Shown: positions 1 through 8,655, counted from the first letter of the stretch. The stretch: 41,692 nucleotides of DNA from Pseudonocardia sp. KRD291 (GCF_019263595.1 NZ_JADQDD010000017.1:1-41692); one strand, 5' to 3'. The notes: generated by a model from the letters alone, not told the origin. A program made the numbers and translations.

Positions 1-14
1 CAGGAGCCTGACAC

Positions 15-1271
15 ATGGCACAGCTGTCCCCCCTGCTCAAGCAGGCCACCCCGGTCCAGGCCGCGCGCGGTGAGGGTGTCTACCTCTACGACACCGAGGA
101 CCGCCGCCACCTGGACTTCACCGCCGGCATCGGCGTCACCAGCACCGGGCACTGCCACCCGAAGGTCGTCAAGGCCGCGCAGGACCAGGTCGGGACGCTG
201 ATCCACGGCCAGTACACGACCGTCATGCACCAGCCGCTGCTGCAGCTGGCCGAGAAGATGGGCGAGATCCTCCCCGAGGGGATCGACTCGGTCTTCTTCT
301 CCAACTCCGGCTCCGAGGCCGTCGAGGCCTCGGTCCGGCTGGCCCGTCAGGCCACCGGCCGCCCGCTGATCATGGCCTTCGACGGCGGGTTCCACGGCCG
401 CACGATGGGCGCCGGCGCGCTCACCACGTCCGGCGCGAAGATCCGGGCCGGGATCGGCCCGATGATGGGCGGCGTCGCGTTCGCGCCCTACCCCTTCGCC
501 TACCGCTACGGCTGGTCCGAGGAGCAGACCGTCGCGTTCTGCCTGGCCGAGCTGGACCGCCAGCTGGCCAGCACCGCGCCCGCATCGGACGTCGCCGCGT
601 TCATCATCGAGCCGGTGCTCGGCGAGGGCGGCTACGTGCCGACCCCGCCCGCGTTCCTGCAGGGACTGCGTGAGCGCGCCGACCGCCTCGGCATCCTGCT
701 GATCGCCGACGAGGTGCAGACCGGCTACGGGCGCACCGGCAAGTTCTGGGGCCACCAGCACGCCGAGGGGGTCACGCCGGACATCATCGTCACGGCGAAG
801 GGCCTGGCCAGTGGCTTCCCGCTGTCCGCCATCGCCGCGCCGAAGGCGATCATGGAGAAGGCGTGGCCGGGCTCGCAGGGCGGCACCTACGGCGGCAACG
901 CCGTCGCCTGCGCCGCGGCACTGGCCACCCTGGACGTCGTGCAGTCCGAGGGCCTGGTGGAGAACGCCCGCGTGCAGGGCGCGAAGCTCGTCGCCGGGGT
1001 CCGGGACGCCGCGCAGGGGATCGCCGCGATCGGCGACGTGCGCGGCATCGGCCTGATGGTCGGCATCGAGTTCGTCGACGCGCAGGGCAAGCCGGACGGC
1101 GCCACCGCCGCGAAGGTGCACGCCGCCGCGGCCGAGCAGGGCCTGCTGCTGCTGACCTGCGGCGTCTACGGCAACGTCGTCCGCATGATCCCGGCCCTGA
1201 TCGTCACGGCCGAGCAGATCGACGAGGGCCTGGCCCTCTGGACCAAGGCCCTGAACAACGCCCTGAGCTGA
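15..1271 (+). CDS. Class III PLP-dependent aminotransferase (4-aminobutyrate aminotransferase type)
   Basis: A 418-aa cytoplasmic PLP enzyme of fold type I, class III, full length for the family. Visible marks are the cofactor-binding stretch SNSGSEAVE (about 96-104), FHGRT (126-130), DEVQTGYGRTG (232-242, with the Asp that contacts the pyridine nitrogen) and the Schiff-base lysine in TAKGLASGFP (K262). This family moves an omega-amino group (GABA, ornithine, acetylornithine, beta-alanine) to 2-oxoglutarate or pyruvate. The EVQTGYGRTGKFW context is shared by GabT-like and ArgD-like members, so the substrate cannot be fixed. No GabD or arginine genes lie alongside, although genes to the left are not visible. 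The ATG is preceded by AGGAG at bases 2-6. Transcription probably ends at the hairpin just after the stop codon. Confidence 0.85.
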   Translation: MAQLSPLLKQATPVQAARGEGVYLYDTEDRRHLDFTAGIGVTSTGHCHPKVVKAAQDQVGTLIHGQYTTVMHQPLLQLAEKMGEILPEGIDSVFFSNSGSEAVEASVRLARQATGRPLIMAFDGGFHGRTMGAGALTTSGAKIRAGIGPMMGGVAFAPYPFAYRYGWSEEQTVAFCLAELDRQLASTAPASDVAAFIIEPVLGEGGYVPTPPAFLQGLRERADRLGILLIADEVQTGYGRTGKFWGHQHAEGVTPDIIVTAKGLASGFPLSAIAAPKAIMEKAWPGSQGGTYGGNAVACAAALATLDVVQSEGLVENARVQGAKLVAGVRDAAQGIAAIGDVRGIGLMVGIEFVDAQGKPDGATAAKVHAAAAEQGLLLLTCGVYGNVVRMIPALIVTAEQIDEGLALWTKALNNALS

Positions 1272-1282
1272 CCCCCGGAGCA

Positions 1283-1335
1283 TCAACGAGCGGCGCCCTC
1301 GTCGGGAAGATTCCGACGAGGGCGCCGCTCGTTGA
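1283..1335. terminator. Bidirectional hairpin terminator between convergent genes
   Basis: Perfect 23-bp inverted repeat (arms 1283-1305 and 1313-1335) with a 7-nt centre. It sits 11 bp after the aminotransferase stop and 11 bp before the end of the converging mrp gene, so it can serve both. There is no T-tract, as is usual for terminators in high-GC actinobacteria. Confidence 0.8.
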
Positions 1336-1346
1336 CGGGTGGGGGG

Positions 1347-2501
1347 TTACCGGCCGACCGGGGAGATGTTCAGGCTCATGCCGGCCAGGCCACGGGCCCG
1401 GGTGGTGAGACGGTCCGCGACGCCGAGCAGGGCCTTCGCGGCCGGGGACTCCGGGTCCGAGAGCACGATCGGGGTTCCGGAGTCACCGGACTCGCGCAGC
1501 CGGGTCTCCAGCGGGATCTGCCCGAGCAGCGGCACCGTCGAGCCGATGGACTTCGTCAGCGAGTCCGCGACGACCTGCCCGCCGCCGGAGCCGAAGATGT
1601 CCATCCGGGTGCCGTCGGGCATCTCCATCCAGGACATGTTCTCCACCACGCCGGCCAGGCGCTGGCGGGTCTGCAGCGCGATCGACCCGGCCCGCTCGGC
1701 GACCTCGGCCGCGGCCTGCTGCGGGGTCGTGACCACCAGCAGCTCCGCGTTCGGGACGAGCTGCGAGGTGGAGATCGCGATGTCGCCGGTGCCCGGGGGC
1801 AGATCGAGGAGCAGGACGTCGAGGTCGCCCCAGAACACGTCGGCGAGGAACTGCTGCAGCGCGCGGTGCAGCATCGGCCCGCGCCAGACGACGGGGGTGT
1901 TGCCCTCGACGAACATGCCGATCGAGATGACCTTCACGCCGTGCGCCTGCGGCGGCATGATCATGTTGTCGACCTTGGTCGGGCGGTCGGCCGAGCCGAG
2001 CATCCGCGGCACCGAGTGGCCGTAGATGTCCGCGTCGACGACCCCGACGTTGAGGCCCTTCTGCGCCATCGCGGCCGCCAGGTTCACCGTGACCGAGGAC
2101 TTGCCGACCCCGCCCTTGCCGGACGCGACGCAGTAGACGCGCGTCAGCGAGCCCGGCTGGGCGAACGGGATGACGGGCTCCTCGGAGTCACCGCGCAGGC
2201 CGCGACGCAGCTCGGTGCGCTGCTCGTCGCTCATCACGTCGAGCTCGACCTCGACGTTCGTGATCCCCGGGACGTCCATGACGGCAGCCGTCACGCGCTT
2301 GGTGATGGTGTCCTTCATGGGACAGCCGGCGACGGTCAGGTAGACCCCGATCTGCGCGAGACCGGCGGCGGAGACGGCGACGCTCTTGACCATCCCCAGC
2401 TCGGTGATCGGCTTGTGGATCTCCGGGTCCTCGACCTTGCCCAGCGCCGCGCGCACGGCCTCGTCGATGGTCCCCGTGCTGGTGTTGCCGATGACGGACA
2501 T
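1347..2501 (-). CDS. mrp: Mrp/NBP35-family iron-sulfur carrier P-loop ATPase
   Basis: A 384-aa cytoplasmic protein with an N-terminal MIP18/DUF59 domain (about 10-90) followed by a MinD-like ATPase domain. The deviant Walker A GKGGVGKS lies at 128-135, DADIYG near 157, and the Walker B-like DLPPGTGD in the second half. The family delivers Fe-S clusters to apoproteins. Where E. coli Mrp carries a CxxC cluster-bridging pair after ENMS, this protein reads ENMSWMEMPDGTRMDIFG with no cysteine, so its cluster chemistry may differ. The ATG at 2501 is chosen because MSVIGNTSTG leads directly into the MIP18 fold and GGAG lies upstream; an in-frame extension to 2555 has no support. It is divergent from the MarR gene. 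Conserved in actinobacteria (Rv1229c-like, from memory). Confidence 0.88.
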   Translation of the reverse strand: MSVIGNTSTGTIDEAVRAALGKVEDPEIHKPITELGMVKSVAVSAAGLAQIGVYLTVAGCPMKDTITKRVTAAVMDVPGITNVEVELDVMSDEQRTELRRGLRGDSEEPVIPFAQPGSLTRVYCVASGKGGVGKSSVTVNLAAAMAQKGLNVGVVDADIYGHSVPRMLGSADRPTKVDNMIMPPQAHGVKVISIGMFVEGNTPVVWRGPMLHRALQQFLADVFWGDLDVLLLDLPPGTGDIAISTSQLVPNAELLVVTTPQQAAAEVAERAGSIALQTRQRLAGVVENMSWMEMPDGTRMDIFGSGGGQVVADSLTKSIGSTVPLLGQIPLETRLRESGDSGTPIVLSDPESPAAKALLGVADRLTTRARGLAGMSLNISPVGR

Positions 2502-2686
2502 GCGGTGGGGTACAACCTCTCCTGCGACTCGGTGGCCCGGCGTGAGGGCCGTCACGGCCGTGTCGACCCTGCCGTGTCGACGCTGTGGGCCGACGCTGTG
2601 GATCCGACGCCGTTCCGGCGCCGCCGCGACACACCCATGCTACGTGGCCGTGGATCGCCCGCTGCGTGTCCGTAGGATTCACCGGC
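2502..2686. promoter_or_regulatory. Divergent mrp / marR promoter region with leaderless -10
   Basis: A 185-bp divergent spacer. TAGGAT at 2673-2678 lies 8 nt before the GTG at 2687, the arrangement of a leaderless actinobacterial promoter for the MarR gene. For mrp, a GGAG ribosome site is visible on the minus strand about 14 nt before the ATG. I see no perfect MarR-type palindrome. Confidence 0.5.
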
Positions 2687-3187
2687 GTGAGTGAGAGCGT
2701 CGACACGTCCGCGGCGGACACCGGCGGACGCGTGCGCTCCCCGGGGGGCCGCCGGGTCGTCCCGACGCACGCCGAGCTGGCCTCCTGGCGCAGCTTCCTG
2801 CGGGCGCACGCGACGATCACCAAGGCGCTCGAGGCCGAGCTGGAGACCGAGCAGCAGCTGTCCCTGGCCGCCTACGACGTCCTGGTCCAGCTCTCCGAGG
2901 CGCCCGCCCACCGGCTGCGGATGACCGAGCTGGCCGACGCCGTGCTGCTCTCGCGTTCCGGGGTGACGCGGCTGGTGGACCGCCTGGAGCGGCTCGGGCT
3001 GGTGGCCCGTTGCCGGGTGGCCGACGACGGTCGCGGTGTCGCCGCCGAGCTCTCCGCGGACGGCCTGTCCCGGCTGCGCGGGGCGTCGGTCACCCATCTT
3101 CGCGGGATCCGGGCGCACTTCGCCGACGTGCTCGACGAGTCCGACCTGACGGCCCTGGAGAAGATCAGTCGGAAGCTGGCCCCCTGA
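2687..3187 (+). CDS. MarR-family transcriptional regulator
   Basis: A 166-aa winged-helix DNA-binding protein. The body YDVLVQLSEAPAHRLRM, then TELADAVLLSRSGVTRLVDR (recognition helix) and a wing around ARCRVADDGRGVAAELS, is the standard MarR core flanked by dimerisation helices; length is typical. The GTG at 2687 is chosen because a TAGGAT -10 ends 8 nt upstream (leaderless start); the frame stays open upstream but is not needed. The ligand and target are unknown. The most likely target is its own promoter and possibly divergent mrp. Its 3' end overlaps the convergent DUF1003 gene by 23 bp. Confidence 0.82.
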   Translation: MSESVDTSAADTGGRVRSPGGRRVVPTHAELASWRSFLRAHATITKALEAELETEQQLSLAAYDVLVQLSEAPAHRLRMTELADAVLLSRSGVTRLVDRLERLGLVARCRVADDGRGVAAELSADGLSRLRGASVTHLRGIRAHFADVLDESDLTALEKISRKLAP

Positions 3188-3797
3188 GCCCCCGGGTGGG
3201 GTCGTCCTGCCCCTTCTCGGTGCGCCCGTTCTCCGGACGCCCGCCGTCCCGGCGCCGGTTCTCGCGCCCGGCGCCGCCCTGGCGCTGCCCGGCCGGGCGT
3301 GAGCTCCCGTCCCGGGGCGCCGTCTCGGCCAGGGCGGCCTGGATCTGCGTCGAGAGCTTCTCCATCTCCCCGCGCAGGTAGTCCCGGGTGGCCATCTCGC
3401 CGACGGCCAGGCGCAGCGACGCGAGCTCGCGGGCCAGGTACTCGGTGTCGGCCTTGGTGCGCTCGGCGCGCCGGCGGTCCTCGTCCAGGGCGATCCGGTC
3501 CCGGTCGTCCTGGCGGTTCTGGGCCAGCAGGATCAGCGGCGCGGCGTAGGCGGCCTGGGTGGAGAAGGCCAGGTTGAGCAGGATGAACGGGTACGGGTCC
3601 CACTGGATCCGCCAGGCCACCAGGTTCAGCGCGATCCAGAACAGGACGATCACGGACTGGATGGCCAGGAACCGGCCGGTCCCGAGGAACCGCGCGATCC
3701 GCTCGGAGAGGCGGGCGAACCCGTCCGGGTCGACCTCGAACCGGCGACGGCCGACGAGGGGCTGGTCGAGCCGCCTTCCGGGCTGCAGCTCAGGCAT
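3165..3797 (-). CDS. DUF1003 membrane protein
   Basis: A 210-aa inner-membrane protein. Two transmembrane helices (about 43-62 and 70-93) form the DUF1003 core, with WDPYPFILLNLAFSTQAAYAAP between and within them. A charged helix of about 60 residues follows (DRDRIALDEDRRRAERTKAD..., probably coiled coil), then a disordered Arg/Gly/Glu-rich tail. The ATG lies inside the end of the upstream MgtE-like gene (8-bp overlap), so the two are translationally coupled and probably work together in divalent-cation handling. That function is inferred from the partner only. The same pair occurs in mycobacteria next to mrp (Rv1231c/Rv1232c, from memory). The 3' end runs 23 bp into the convergent marR gene. 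Confidence 0.85.
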   Translation of the reverse strand: MPELQPGRRLDQPLVGRRRFEVDPDGFARLSERIARFLGTGRFLAIQSVIVLFWIALNLVAWRIQWDPYPFILLNLAFSTQAAYAAPLILLAQNRQDDRDRIALDEDRRRAERTKADTEYLARELASLRLAVGEMATRDYLRGEMEKLSTQIQAALAETAPRDGSSRPAGQRQGGAGRENRRRDGGRPENGRTEKGQDDPTRGLRGPASD

Positions 3798-5067
3798 CGG
3801 CCACCTCCGCCTCCGGTACGTCGATCGGGTCGGCCTGCTCCTCGTCGCGCCAGCCGACCGGGAGCAGGTGGTCCAGCACGTCGTCGACGGTCACCGCCCC
3901 CAGCAGGTGGTCCTGCGGGTCCACGACCGGGCCGGCGACCAGGTTGTAGGTGGCGAAGTAGCGGGTCACCTCGCCCAGCGAGGCGTCCGGACCCAGCTGC
4001 GGGAGCTCGGAGTCCAGAATCCCGGCGACGAGCTCGAACGGCGCGGCGCGCAGCAGCTGCTGGGCGTGCACGCAGCCCAGGTAGCGCCCGGTCGGGGTGG
4101 CCGAGGGCGGGCGGCAGACGAACACCATGCTGGCCAGCGCGGGCGGGATGTCCGGGTTGCGGACCCGGGCCAGCGCCTCGGCGACGGTGGCGTCCGGGTT
4201 CAGCGTGATCGGCTCCGGGGTCATCAGGCCGCCCGCGGTGTTCCACTCGTAGCGCAGCAGCCGCCGCACCGGCTCGGACTCGTCGGGCTCCATCAGCTCC
4301 AGCAGCCGCCCGGCCTCGTCGTCGGGCAGCTCGCCGAGCAGGTCGGCCGCGTCGTCCGGGGACATCGCCTCCAGCACGTCGGCCTGCCGCTCGGAGTGCA
4401 GGTACCCGAGCAGCACCCGCTGGTCGGACTCGGAGAGCTCCTCGAACACGTCGGCGAGGCGCTCGTCGTCGAGGGCGTCGACGACCTGGCGCTGGCGTTC
4501 CCGCGGCAGCTCGGACAGCGCGGCCGCGACGTCGGCGGGGCGCATCGTCTCGAACACCGCGAGCAGGCGGTCGGTGCCCTGCCGGTCGGAGATGCCCAGG
4601 CCCTGCGCCGCCGACCAGGCCACCACCTCGACGTGCCCGCGTCGGGACAGCCGCCCGGCGCGCCGGGTGCGCACGGCCAGGCGTCCGATCGCCCAGTCCC
4701 GGGTCCGGGTCGGCTCGATCGCGGCGTCGACGACGACGCCCTCCTCACCGGAGTCGCGCAGGGTGACCGGGGAGTCGAGCAGCTGGCCGAGCACGAGCGT
4801 CTCGTTCGGGCGCTGGTCGAACCGGCGCAGGCTGACCGAGCCGCTGGCCAGCGTCACCGCGGCCGGGTCGACGTCGGCCACCCGCAGCATCGGCACGAAG
4901 ATCCGGCGGCGGCTGGACAGGTCCACGACCAGGCCGAGCACCCGCGGCGGGCTGGCGTCCACCCGCAGCGCCACGACCACGTCACGGACCTTGCCGATCC
5001 GCTCCCCGTCCGGTCCGAACACGGCGAGCCCGGCCATGCGCGCGACGAAGACCCGGGGTGCTGCCAT
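3790..5067 (-). CDS. MgtE N-domain / CBS-domain protein without a channel domain
   Basis: A 425-aa soluble protein. It has an N-terminal PRC-barrel-like segment (about 5-75, GERIGKVRDVVVAL), an MgtE intracellular N domain of superhelical repeats (about 165-285, with ALSELPRERQRQVVDAL and EAMSPDDAADLLGELPDDEA), and a CBS pair (about 285-410, TPEPITLNPDATVAEAL and VVDPQDHLLGAVTVDDVLDHLLP). True MgtE Mg2+ channels continue into five membrane helices, which are absent here. It probably senses Mg2+ or nucleotide and acts on a separate partner, most simply the coupled DUF1003 protein. The start at ATG 5067 is fixed by TAGGCT on the minus strand (5074-5079) 6 nt before it. Confidence 0.86.
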   Translation of the reverse strand: MAAPRVFVARMAGLAVFGPDGERIGKVRDVVVALRVDASPPRVLGLVVDLSSRRRIFVPMLRVADVDPAAVTLASGSVSLRRFDQRPNETLVLGQLLDSPVTLRDSGEEGVVVDAAIEPTRTRDWAIGRLAVRTRRAGRLSRRGHVEVVAWSAAQGLGISDRQGTDRLLAVFETMRPADVAAALSELPRERQRQVVDALDDERLADVFEELSESDQRVLLGYLHSERQADVLEAMSPDDAADLLGELPDDEAGRLLELMEPDESEPVRRLLRYEWNTAGGLMTPEPITLNPDATVAEALARVRNPDIPPALASMVFVCRPPSATPTGRYLGCVHAQQLLRAAPFELVAGILDSELPQLGPDASLGEVTRYFATYNLVAGPVVDPQDHLLGAVTVDDVLDHLLPVGWRDEEQADPIDVPEAEVADA

Positions 5068-5132
5068 ACCCGCAGCCTAGAGCGGTCGTGCGGGCCGGTC
5101 CGACCGCGGCGGCGTGGGTAGGGTCGGGCGCC
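5068..5132. promoter_or_regulatory. Divergent pair of leaderless promoters
   Basis: In 65 bp there are two leaderless -10 boxes. TAGGCT on the minus strand (5074-5079) is 6 nt from the ATG of the MgtE-like gene. TAGGGT on the plus strand (5119-5124) is 8 nt from the phzF-like ATG at 5133. Neither gene has a convincing Shine-Dalgarno sequence, which fits leaderless initiation. Confidence 0.6.
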
Positions 5133-6017
5133 ATGTCCGGGCTCAGATTCGACGTGGTGGACGTGTTCACCGACCGCCCCTACGCGGGCAACCCACTGGC
5201 CGTGGTGCACGACGCCCACGACCTCACGACCGAGCAGATGCAGGCGGTCGCCGCCGAGTTCGGCCTCTCCGAGACCGCCTTCACGCTGCCGGTGACCGAC
5301 CCGTCGGCCGACTACCGGGTACGGATCTTCACCCCGGCCCGCGAGCTGCCCTTCGCCGGGCACCCGAGCGTCGGGACGGCCTGGGTGCTCGCGCGCGACG
5401 GCGTGATCGCCGCGGGCAGCCGGGTCCAGGAGTGCGGGGCCGGGCTGCTGCCGGTCGAGGTCGACGCCGACGGGGCCCGGGTCACCGGCGGCACGCCGGT
5501 CGCCGGGGAGGACCTGGACGCCGGGCTGCTGGCCACCGCCGTCGGGCTCGAGCTCGACGACGTCGACGGCGCCGCTGCGCCCGGCGTGGCCGGAGCTGGC
5601 GTCGACTACGCGTTCCTGCTGGTCCGCGACGACGCGGTGGCCCGCGCCCGGTGCGACGCGGCGGCGGTGCGCGCGGTGACCGGGGACCTGGGCGTCGGCC
5701 TGGTCGTCTGCTCGGTCGACGCGGACGTGCGACGGGTGCACCTGCGGATGTTCGCGCCCGGTTCCGGAGTCGGGGAGGACCCGGCGACCGGCTCGGCCGC
5801 GGTGGCGCTGGGGGTGTTCCTGGCCGACCGCGGCCTCATCGACGACGACGTCGAGCACGCGTTCACGGTCGCGCAGGGCGCCGAGATCGGGCGGCCCTCG
5901 ACCCTGCACACCCGGGTGCGCACCGAGCGCGGTGCCGCCGTCGCCACCAGCGTCGGTGGTGGCGTGTCGGCGGTGACCCGCGGCGAGCTCGTCGCGATAC
6001 CGCCCGCCGTGGGGTGA
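5133..6017 (+). CDS. PhzF-family isomerase-like protein
   Basis: A 294-aa protein with the diaminopimelate-epimerase-like double fold of the PhzF family. It contains [14 protein letters not shown] near the N-terminus, SETAF carrying the conserved acidic residue (E47), [14 protein letters not shown] (71-84) and [14 protein letters not shown] in the C-terminal half. PhzF isomerises trans-2,3-dihydro-3-hydroxyanthranilate, but most family members outside phenazine clusters have unknown substrates, and no phenazine genes are present here. ATG 5133 is chosen over an upstream in-frame ATG (5058) because the leaderless -10 TAGGGT lies between them and homology begins at [11 protein letters not shown]. 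The downstream 161 bp (6018-6178) separate it from the CoA-lyase operon. Confidence 0.87.
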   Translation: MSGLRFDVVDVFTDRPYAGNPLAVVHDAHDLTTEQMQAVAAEFGLSETAFTLPVTDPSADYRVRIFTPARELPFAGHPSVGTAWVLARDGVIAAGSRVQECGAGLLPVEVDADGARVTGGTPVAGEDLDAGLLATAVGLELDDVDGAAAPGVAGAGVDYAFLLVRDDAVARARCDAAAVRAVTGDLGVGLVVCSVDADVRRVHLRMFAPGSGVGEDPATGSAAVALGVFLADRGLIDDDVEHAFTVAQGAEIGRPSTLHTRVRTERGAAVATSVGGGVSAVTRGELVAIPPAVG

Positions 6018-6178
6018 CGCACGGGTAACCCACCCCCACCTCGGCTGGGTGAGGAGTGTAACCAATCACCTGGGCGGGGCGCATCGGGAGCGGGCATGCC
6101 AGCATCACCCCGATCAGTCGCTCCGCGCGCGAACGAGTGCCGCGCCGGGCGAGGAGTACTCGACGAGGAGCCCTGCCT

Positions 6179-7138
6179 GTGAGCACCACCCTCCGTGCCC
6201 GCCGATCCTGCCTGGCCGTGCCCGGGTCCAGCCAGAAGTTCATCGACAAGGCCCGTGGTCTGAACTCCGACCAGGTGTTCCTGGACCTCGAGGACGCCTG
6301 CGCGCCGCTGGCCAAGCCGGGGGCCCGCAAGACGATCGTGGCGGCGCTGAACGAGGGCGGCTGGGGCGAGAAGATCCGCGTGGTCCGGGTCAACGACTGG
6401 ACCACCGAGTGGACCTACCGCGACGTCACCGAGGTCGTCGAGGGCGCAGGCGCGAACCTCGACGCCATCATGCTGCCGAAGGTGCAGACGCCCGAGCAGG
6501 TCGTCGCCCTGGACCTGCTGATGACCCAGATCGAGAAGTCGCTCGGCTACGAGGTCGGCAAGATCGGCATCGAGGCGCAGATCGAGAACGCGCTGGGCCT
6601 GACCAACGTCAACGCGATCGCCACCGCGTCCCCGCGCGTCGAGACGATCATCTTCGGCCCGGCCGACTTCATGGCCTCGATCAACATGAAGTCGCTGGTC
6701 GTGGGCGAGCAGCCGCCCGGCTACGACGTCGGCGACGCCTACCACCACATCCTGATGTCGATCCTGATGGCCGCCCGCGCGCACGACAAGCAGGCCATCG
6801 ACGGCCCGTTCCTGCAGATCCGCGACGTCGAGGCCTTCCAGAAGGTCGCCGGGCGCTCGGCGGCGCTGGGCTACGACGGCAAGTGGGTGCTGCACCCCGG
6901 CCAGATCGACGCGGCGAACGAGACGTTCTCCCCGGACCAGGCCGACTTCGACCACGCCGAGAACATCCTCGACGCCTACGAGTACTTCACGTCCGAGGCG
7001 GGCGGGAAGAAGGGCTCGGCGATGATCGGCGACGAGATGATCGACGAGGCCAGCCGCAAGATGGCCCTGGTGATCTCGGGCAAGGGCCGTGCCGCCGGCA
7101 TGGAGCGCGGCGAGAAGTGGACCCCGCCGGAGTCCTGA
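6179..7138 (+). CDS. HpcH/HpaI-CitE family CoA-ester lyase (malyl-CoA lyase type)
   Basis: A 319-aa TIM-barrel enzyme that cleaves 3-hydroxyacyl-CoA esters such as malyl-, methylmalyl- or citramalyl-CoA. Conserved marks are RRSCLAVPGSSQKFIDKA (substrate-binding Arg), DLEDACAP (36-43), an acidic residue in GIEAQIENALG (Mg2+ ligand), FGPADFMAS, and ALGYDGKWVLHPGQ. Length and the C-terminal GKWxxHPxQ...ANExFxP layout match L-malyl-CoA/beta-methylmalyl-CoA lyase better than the shorter citrate-lyase beta subunits. The GTG at 6179 has AGGAG 8 nt upstream (6166-6170). The next gene, an acyl-CoA dehydrogenase, follows 40 bp later and is likely co-transcribed, suggesting a short-chain acyl-CoA pathway. 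The exact substrate is inference. Confidence 0.84.
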   Translation: MSTTLRARRSCLAVPGSSQKFIDKARGLNSDQVFLDLEDACAPLAKPGARKTIVAALNEGGWGEKIRVVRVNDWTTEWTYRDVTEVVEGAGANLDAIMLPKVQTPEQVVALDLLMTQIEKSLGYEVGKIGIEAQIENALGLTNVNAIATASPRVETIIFGPADFMASINMKSLVVGEQPPGYDVGDAYHHILMSILMAARAHDKQAIDGPFLQIRDVEAFQKVAGRSAALGYDGKWVLHPGQIDAANETFSPDQADFDHAENILDAYEYFTSEAGGKKGSAMIGDEMIDEASRKMALVISGKGRAAGMERGEKWTPPES

Positions 7139-7178
7139 CCCACGCCCGCCCCCGACCACCGACGCTGGAGGAACAACC

Positions 7179-8372
7179 ATGGCCCGGCTCGCACAGACCG
7201 CCGGATTGACCGACGTCCAGGAGGAGATCCTCTCCACCGTCCGCTCCTTCGTGGACAAGGAGATCATCCCGCACGCCACGGCGCTGGAGCACGCGGACGC
7301 GTATCCGCAGGACATCGTCGACGGGATGAAGGAGATGGGGCTGTTCGGCCTCACCATCCCGGAGGAGTACGGCGGCCTGGGCGAGTCGCTGCTGACCTAC
7401 GCGCTGGTCGTGGAGCAGATCGCCCGCGGCTGGATGAGCGTGTCCGGCGTGATCAACACGCACTTCATCGTCGCGTACATGCTGATGCACCACGGCACGG
7501 ACGAGCAGAAGCAGCGCTACCTGCCGAAGATGGCGCTGGGGGAGACCCGCGGGTCGTTCTCCATGTCCGAGCCCGACCTCGGCTCCGACGTCGCGGCGAT
7601 CAAGACGAAGGCCGTGGCCGACGGTGACGACTTCGTGATCGACGGCGCGAAGATGTGGCTGACCAACGGCGGCACGTCCAATCTGACCGCGGTGCTGGTC
7701 AAGACGGACGAGGGCGCGGAGAAGCCCTACCAGAACCTGACCACGTTCCTGGTCGAGAAGCCGACCGGCTACGGCGAGGTCGCGCCCGGCCTGATCGTCC
7801 CCGGCAAGATCGACAAGATGGGCTACAAGGGCGTGGACACCACCGAGATGGTGTTCAAGGGCCACAAGGTCGCCGGGGACCAGATCCTCGGCGGCAGGCG
7901 GGGCGCCGGCTTCGCCCAGATGATGGACGGCGTCGAGGTCGGCCGCGTGAACGTGGCCGCCCGCGCGTGCGGCATCTCCATCCGCGCGTTCGAGCTGGCC
8001 GCCGAGTACGCCCAGCAGCGCTCCACGTTCGGCAAGCCGATCGCCCAGCACCAGGCGATCGCGTTCAAGCTGGCCGAGATGGGCACCAAGGTCGAGGCCG
8101 CGCACCACATGATGGTCAACGCCGCGCGCCTGAAGGACCGCGGCGAGCGCAACGACGTCGAGGCCGGCATGGCCAAGCTGCTGGCCTCGGAGTACTGCGC
8201 CGAGGTGACGCAGGAGTCGTTCCGGATCCACGGTGGCTACGGCTACTCCAAGGAGTACGAGATCGAGCGCCTGATGCGCGAGGCCCCGTTCCTGCTGATC
8301 GGCGAGGGCACCAGCGAGATCCAGAAGACGATCATCTCCCGCGGCCTGCTGCGCGACTACAAGCTGCGCTGA
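7179..8372 (+). CDS. Acyl-CoA dehydrogenase family flavoprotein
   Basis: A 397-aa FAD enzyme with the full three-domain acyl-CoA dehydrogenase fold. Visible are IPEEYGGLG, the FAD/substrate stretch FSMSEPDLGSDVA, WLTNGGTSN, the C-terminal helices with QQRSTFGKPIAQHQ, RIHGGYGYSKEYEIERLMRE, and LIGEGTSEIQKTIISRGLL with the catalytic-base Glu in the usual place. ATG 7179 has GGAGG at 7167-7171, 7 nt away. It lies 40 bp after the CoA-ester lyase, so the two probably act in one pathway (short or branched-chain acyl-CoA; methylsuccinyl-CoA, isovaleryl-CoA or similar are possible). A matching single-hotdog MaoC hydratase is encoded 3.3 kb further on. Substrate assignment cannot be made from sequence alone. 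Confidence 0.9.
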   Translation: MARLAQTAGLTDVQEEILSTVRSFVDKEIIPHATALEHADAYPQDIVDGMKEMGLFGLTIPEEYGGLGESLLTYALVVEQIARGWMSVSGVINTHFIVAYMLMHHGTDEQKQRYLPKMALGETRGSFSMSEPDLGSDVAAIKTKAVADGDDFVIDGAKMWLTNGGTSNLTAVLVKTDEGAEKPYQNLTTFLVEKPTGYGEVAPGLIVPGKIDKMGYKGVDTTEMVFKGHKVAGDQILGGRRGAGFAQMMDGVEVGRVNVAARACGISIRAFELAAEYAQQRSTFGKPIAQHQAIAFKLAEMGTKVEAAHHMMVNAARLKDRGERNDVEAGMAKLLASEYCAEVTQESFRIHGGYGYSKEYEIERLMREAPFLLIGEGTSEIQKTIISRGLLRDYKLR

Positions 8373-8410
8373 CCCGTGTCCCACCCCGGCCGGACGCCCG
8401 GCCGGGACGC

Positions 8411-8457
8411 ACTCATGGCGCTTGTCTCCCGCGCGACGGGAGGCAGGCGCCATGAGT
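8411..8457 (+). terminator. Hairpin terminator after the acyl-CoA dehydrogenase
   Basis: 21-bp arms 8411-8431 and 8437-8457 with loop CGCGA, fully paired if two G-U pairs are allowed. It lies 38 bp after the stop codon of the lyase/dehydrogenase operon and is followed by TTTT-poor sequence (GTGTTTTCC). Confidence 0.75.
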
Positions 8458-8655
8458 GTTTTCCGCGGCCGGACGAACCGGACGGGCGACTGGGCTGTTC
8501 GGGGGATACGATCGGCCCCGCCGCCACCGGAGCGTCGCGGGTCGTGTTCGTTCGGCCCGCGTGTCCTGCGGCACCCCGGGGCACTCGTGCCCGGGTCCCG
8601 GCGTTGACCGGGTGACAGCATCGCCACGAACGACCGAGATCTCGCGGAGGGCCTC

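Noticed and set aside
1332-2675. Plus-strand frame of 447 codons opposite mrp
   Set aside because: Antisense of mrp, which has full ATPase motifs; the alternative has no recognisable sequence.
5133-6017. Phenazine biosynthesis cluster suggested by the PhzF protein
   Set aside because: No phzA/B/D/E/G genes are present; PhzF-like proteins are common outside phenazine pathways.
6018-6178. GlnR-type box in GTAACC-containing spacer before the CoA-lyase gene
   Set aside because: The spacing of GTAAC-like elements does not match the GTNAC-N6-GNAAC pattern.
8575-8595. Short GC hairpin GGGCAC/GTGCCC before the stress-type gene
   Set aside because: Only a 6-bp stem with a 2-nt loop; expected by chance at this GC content.
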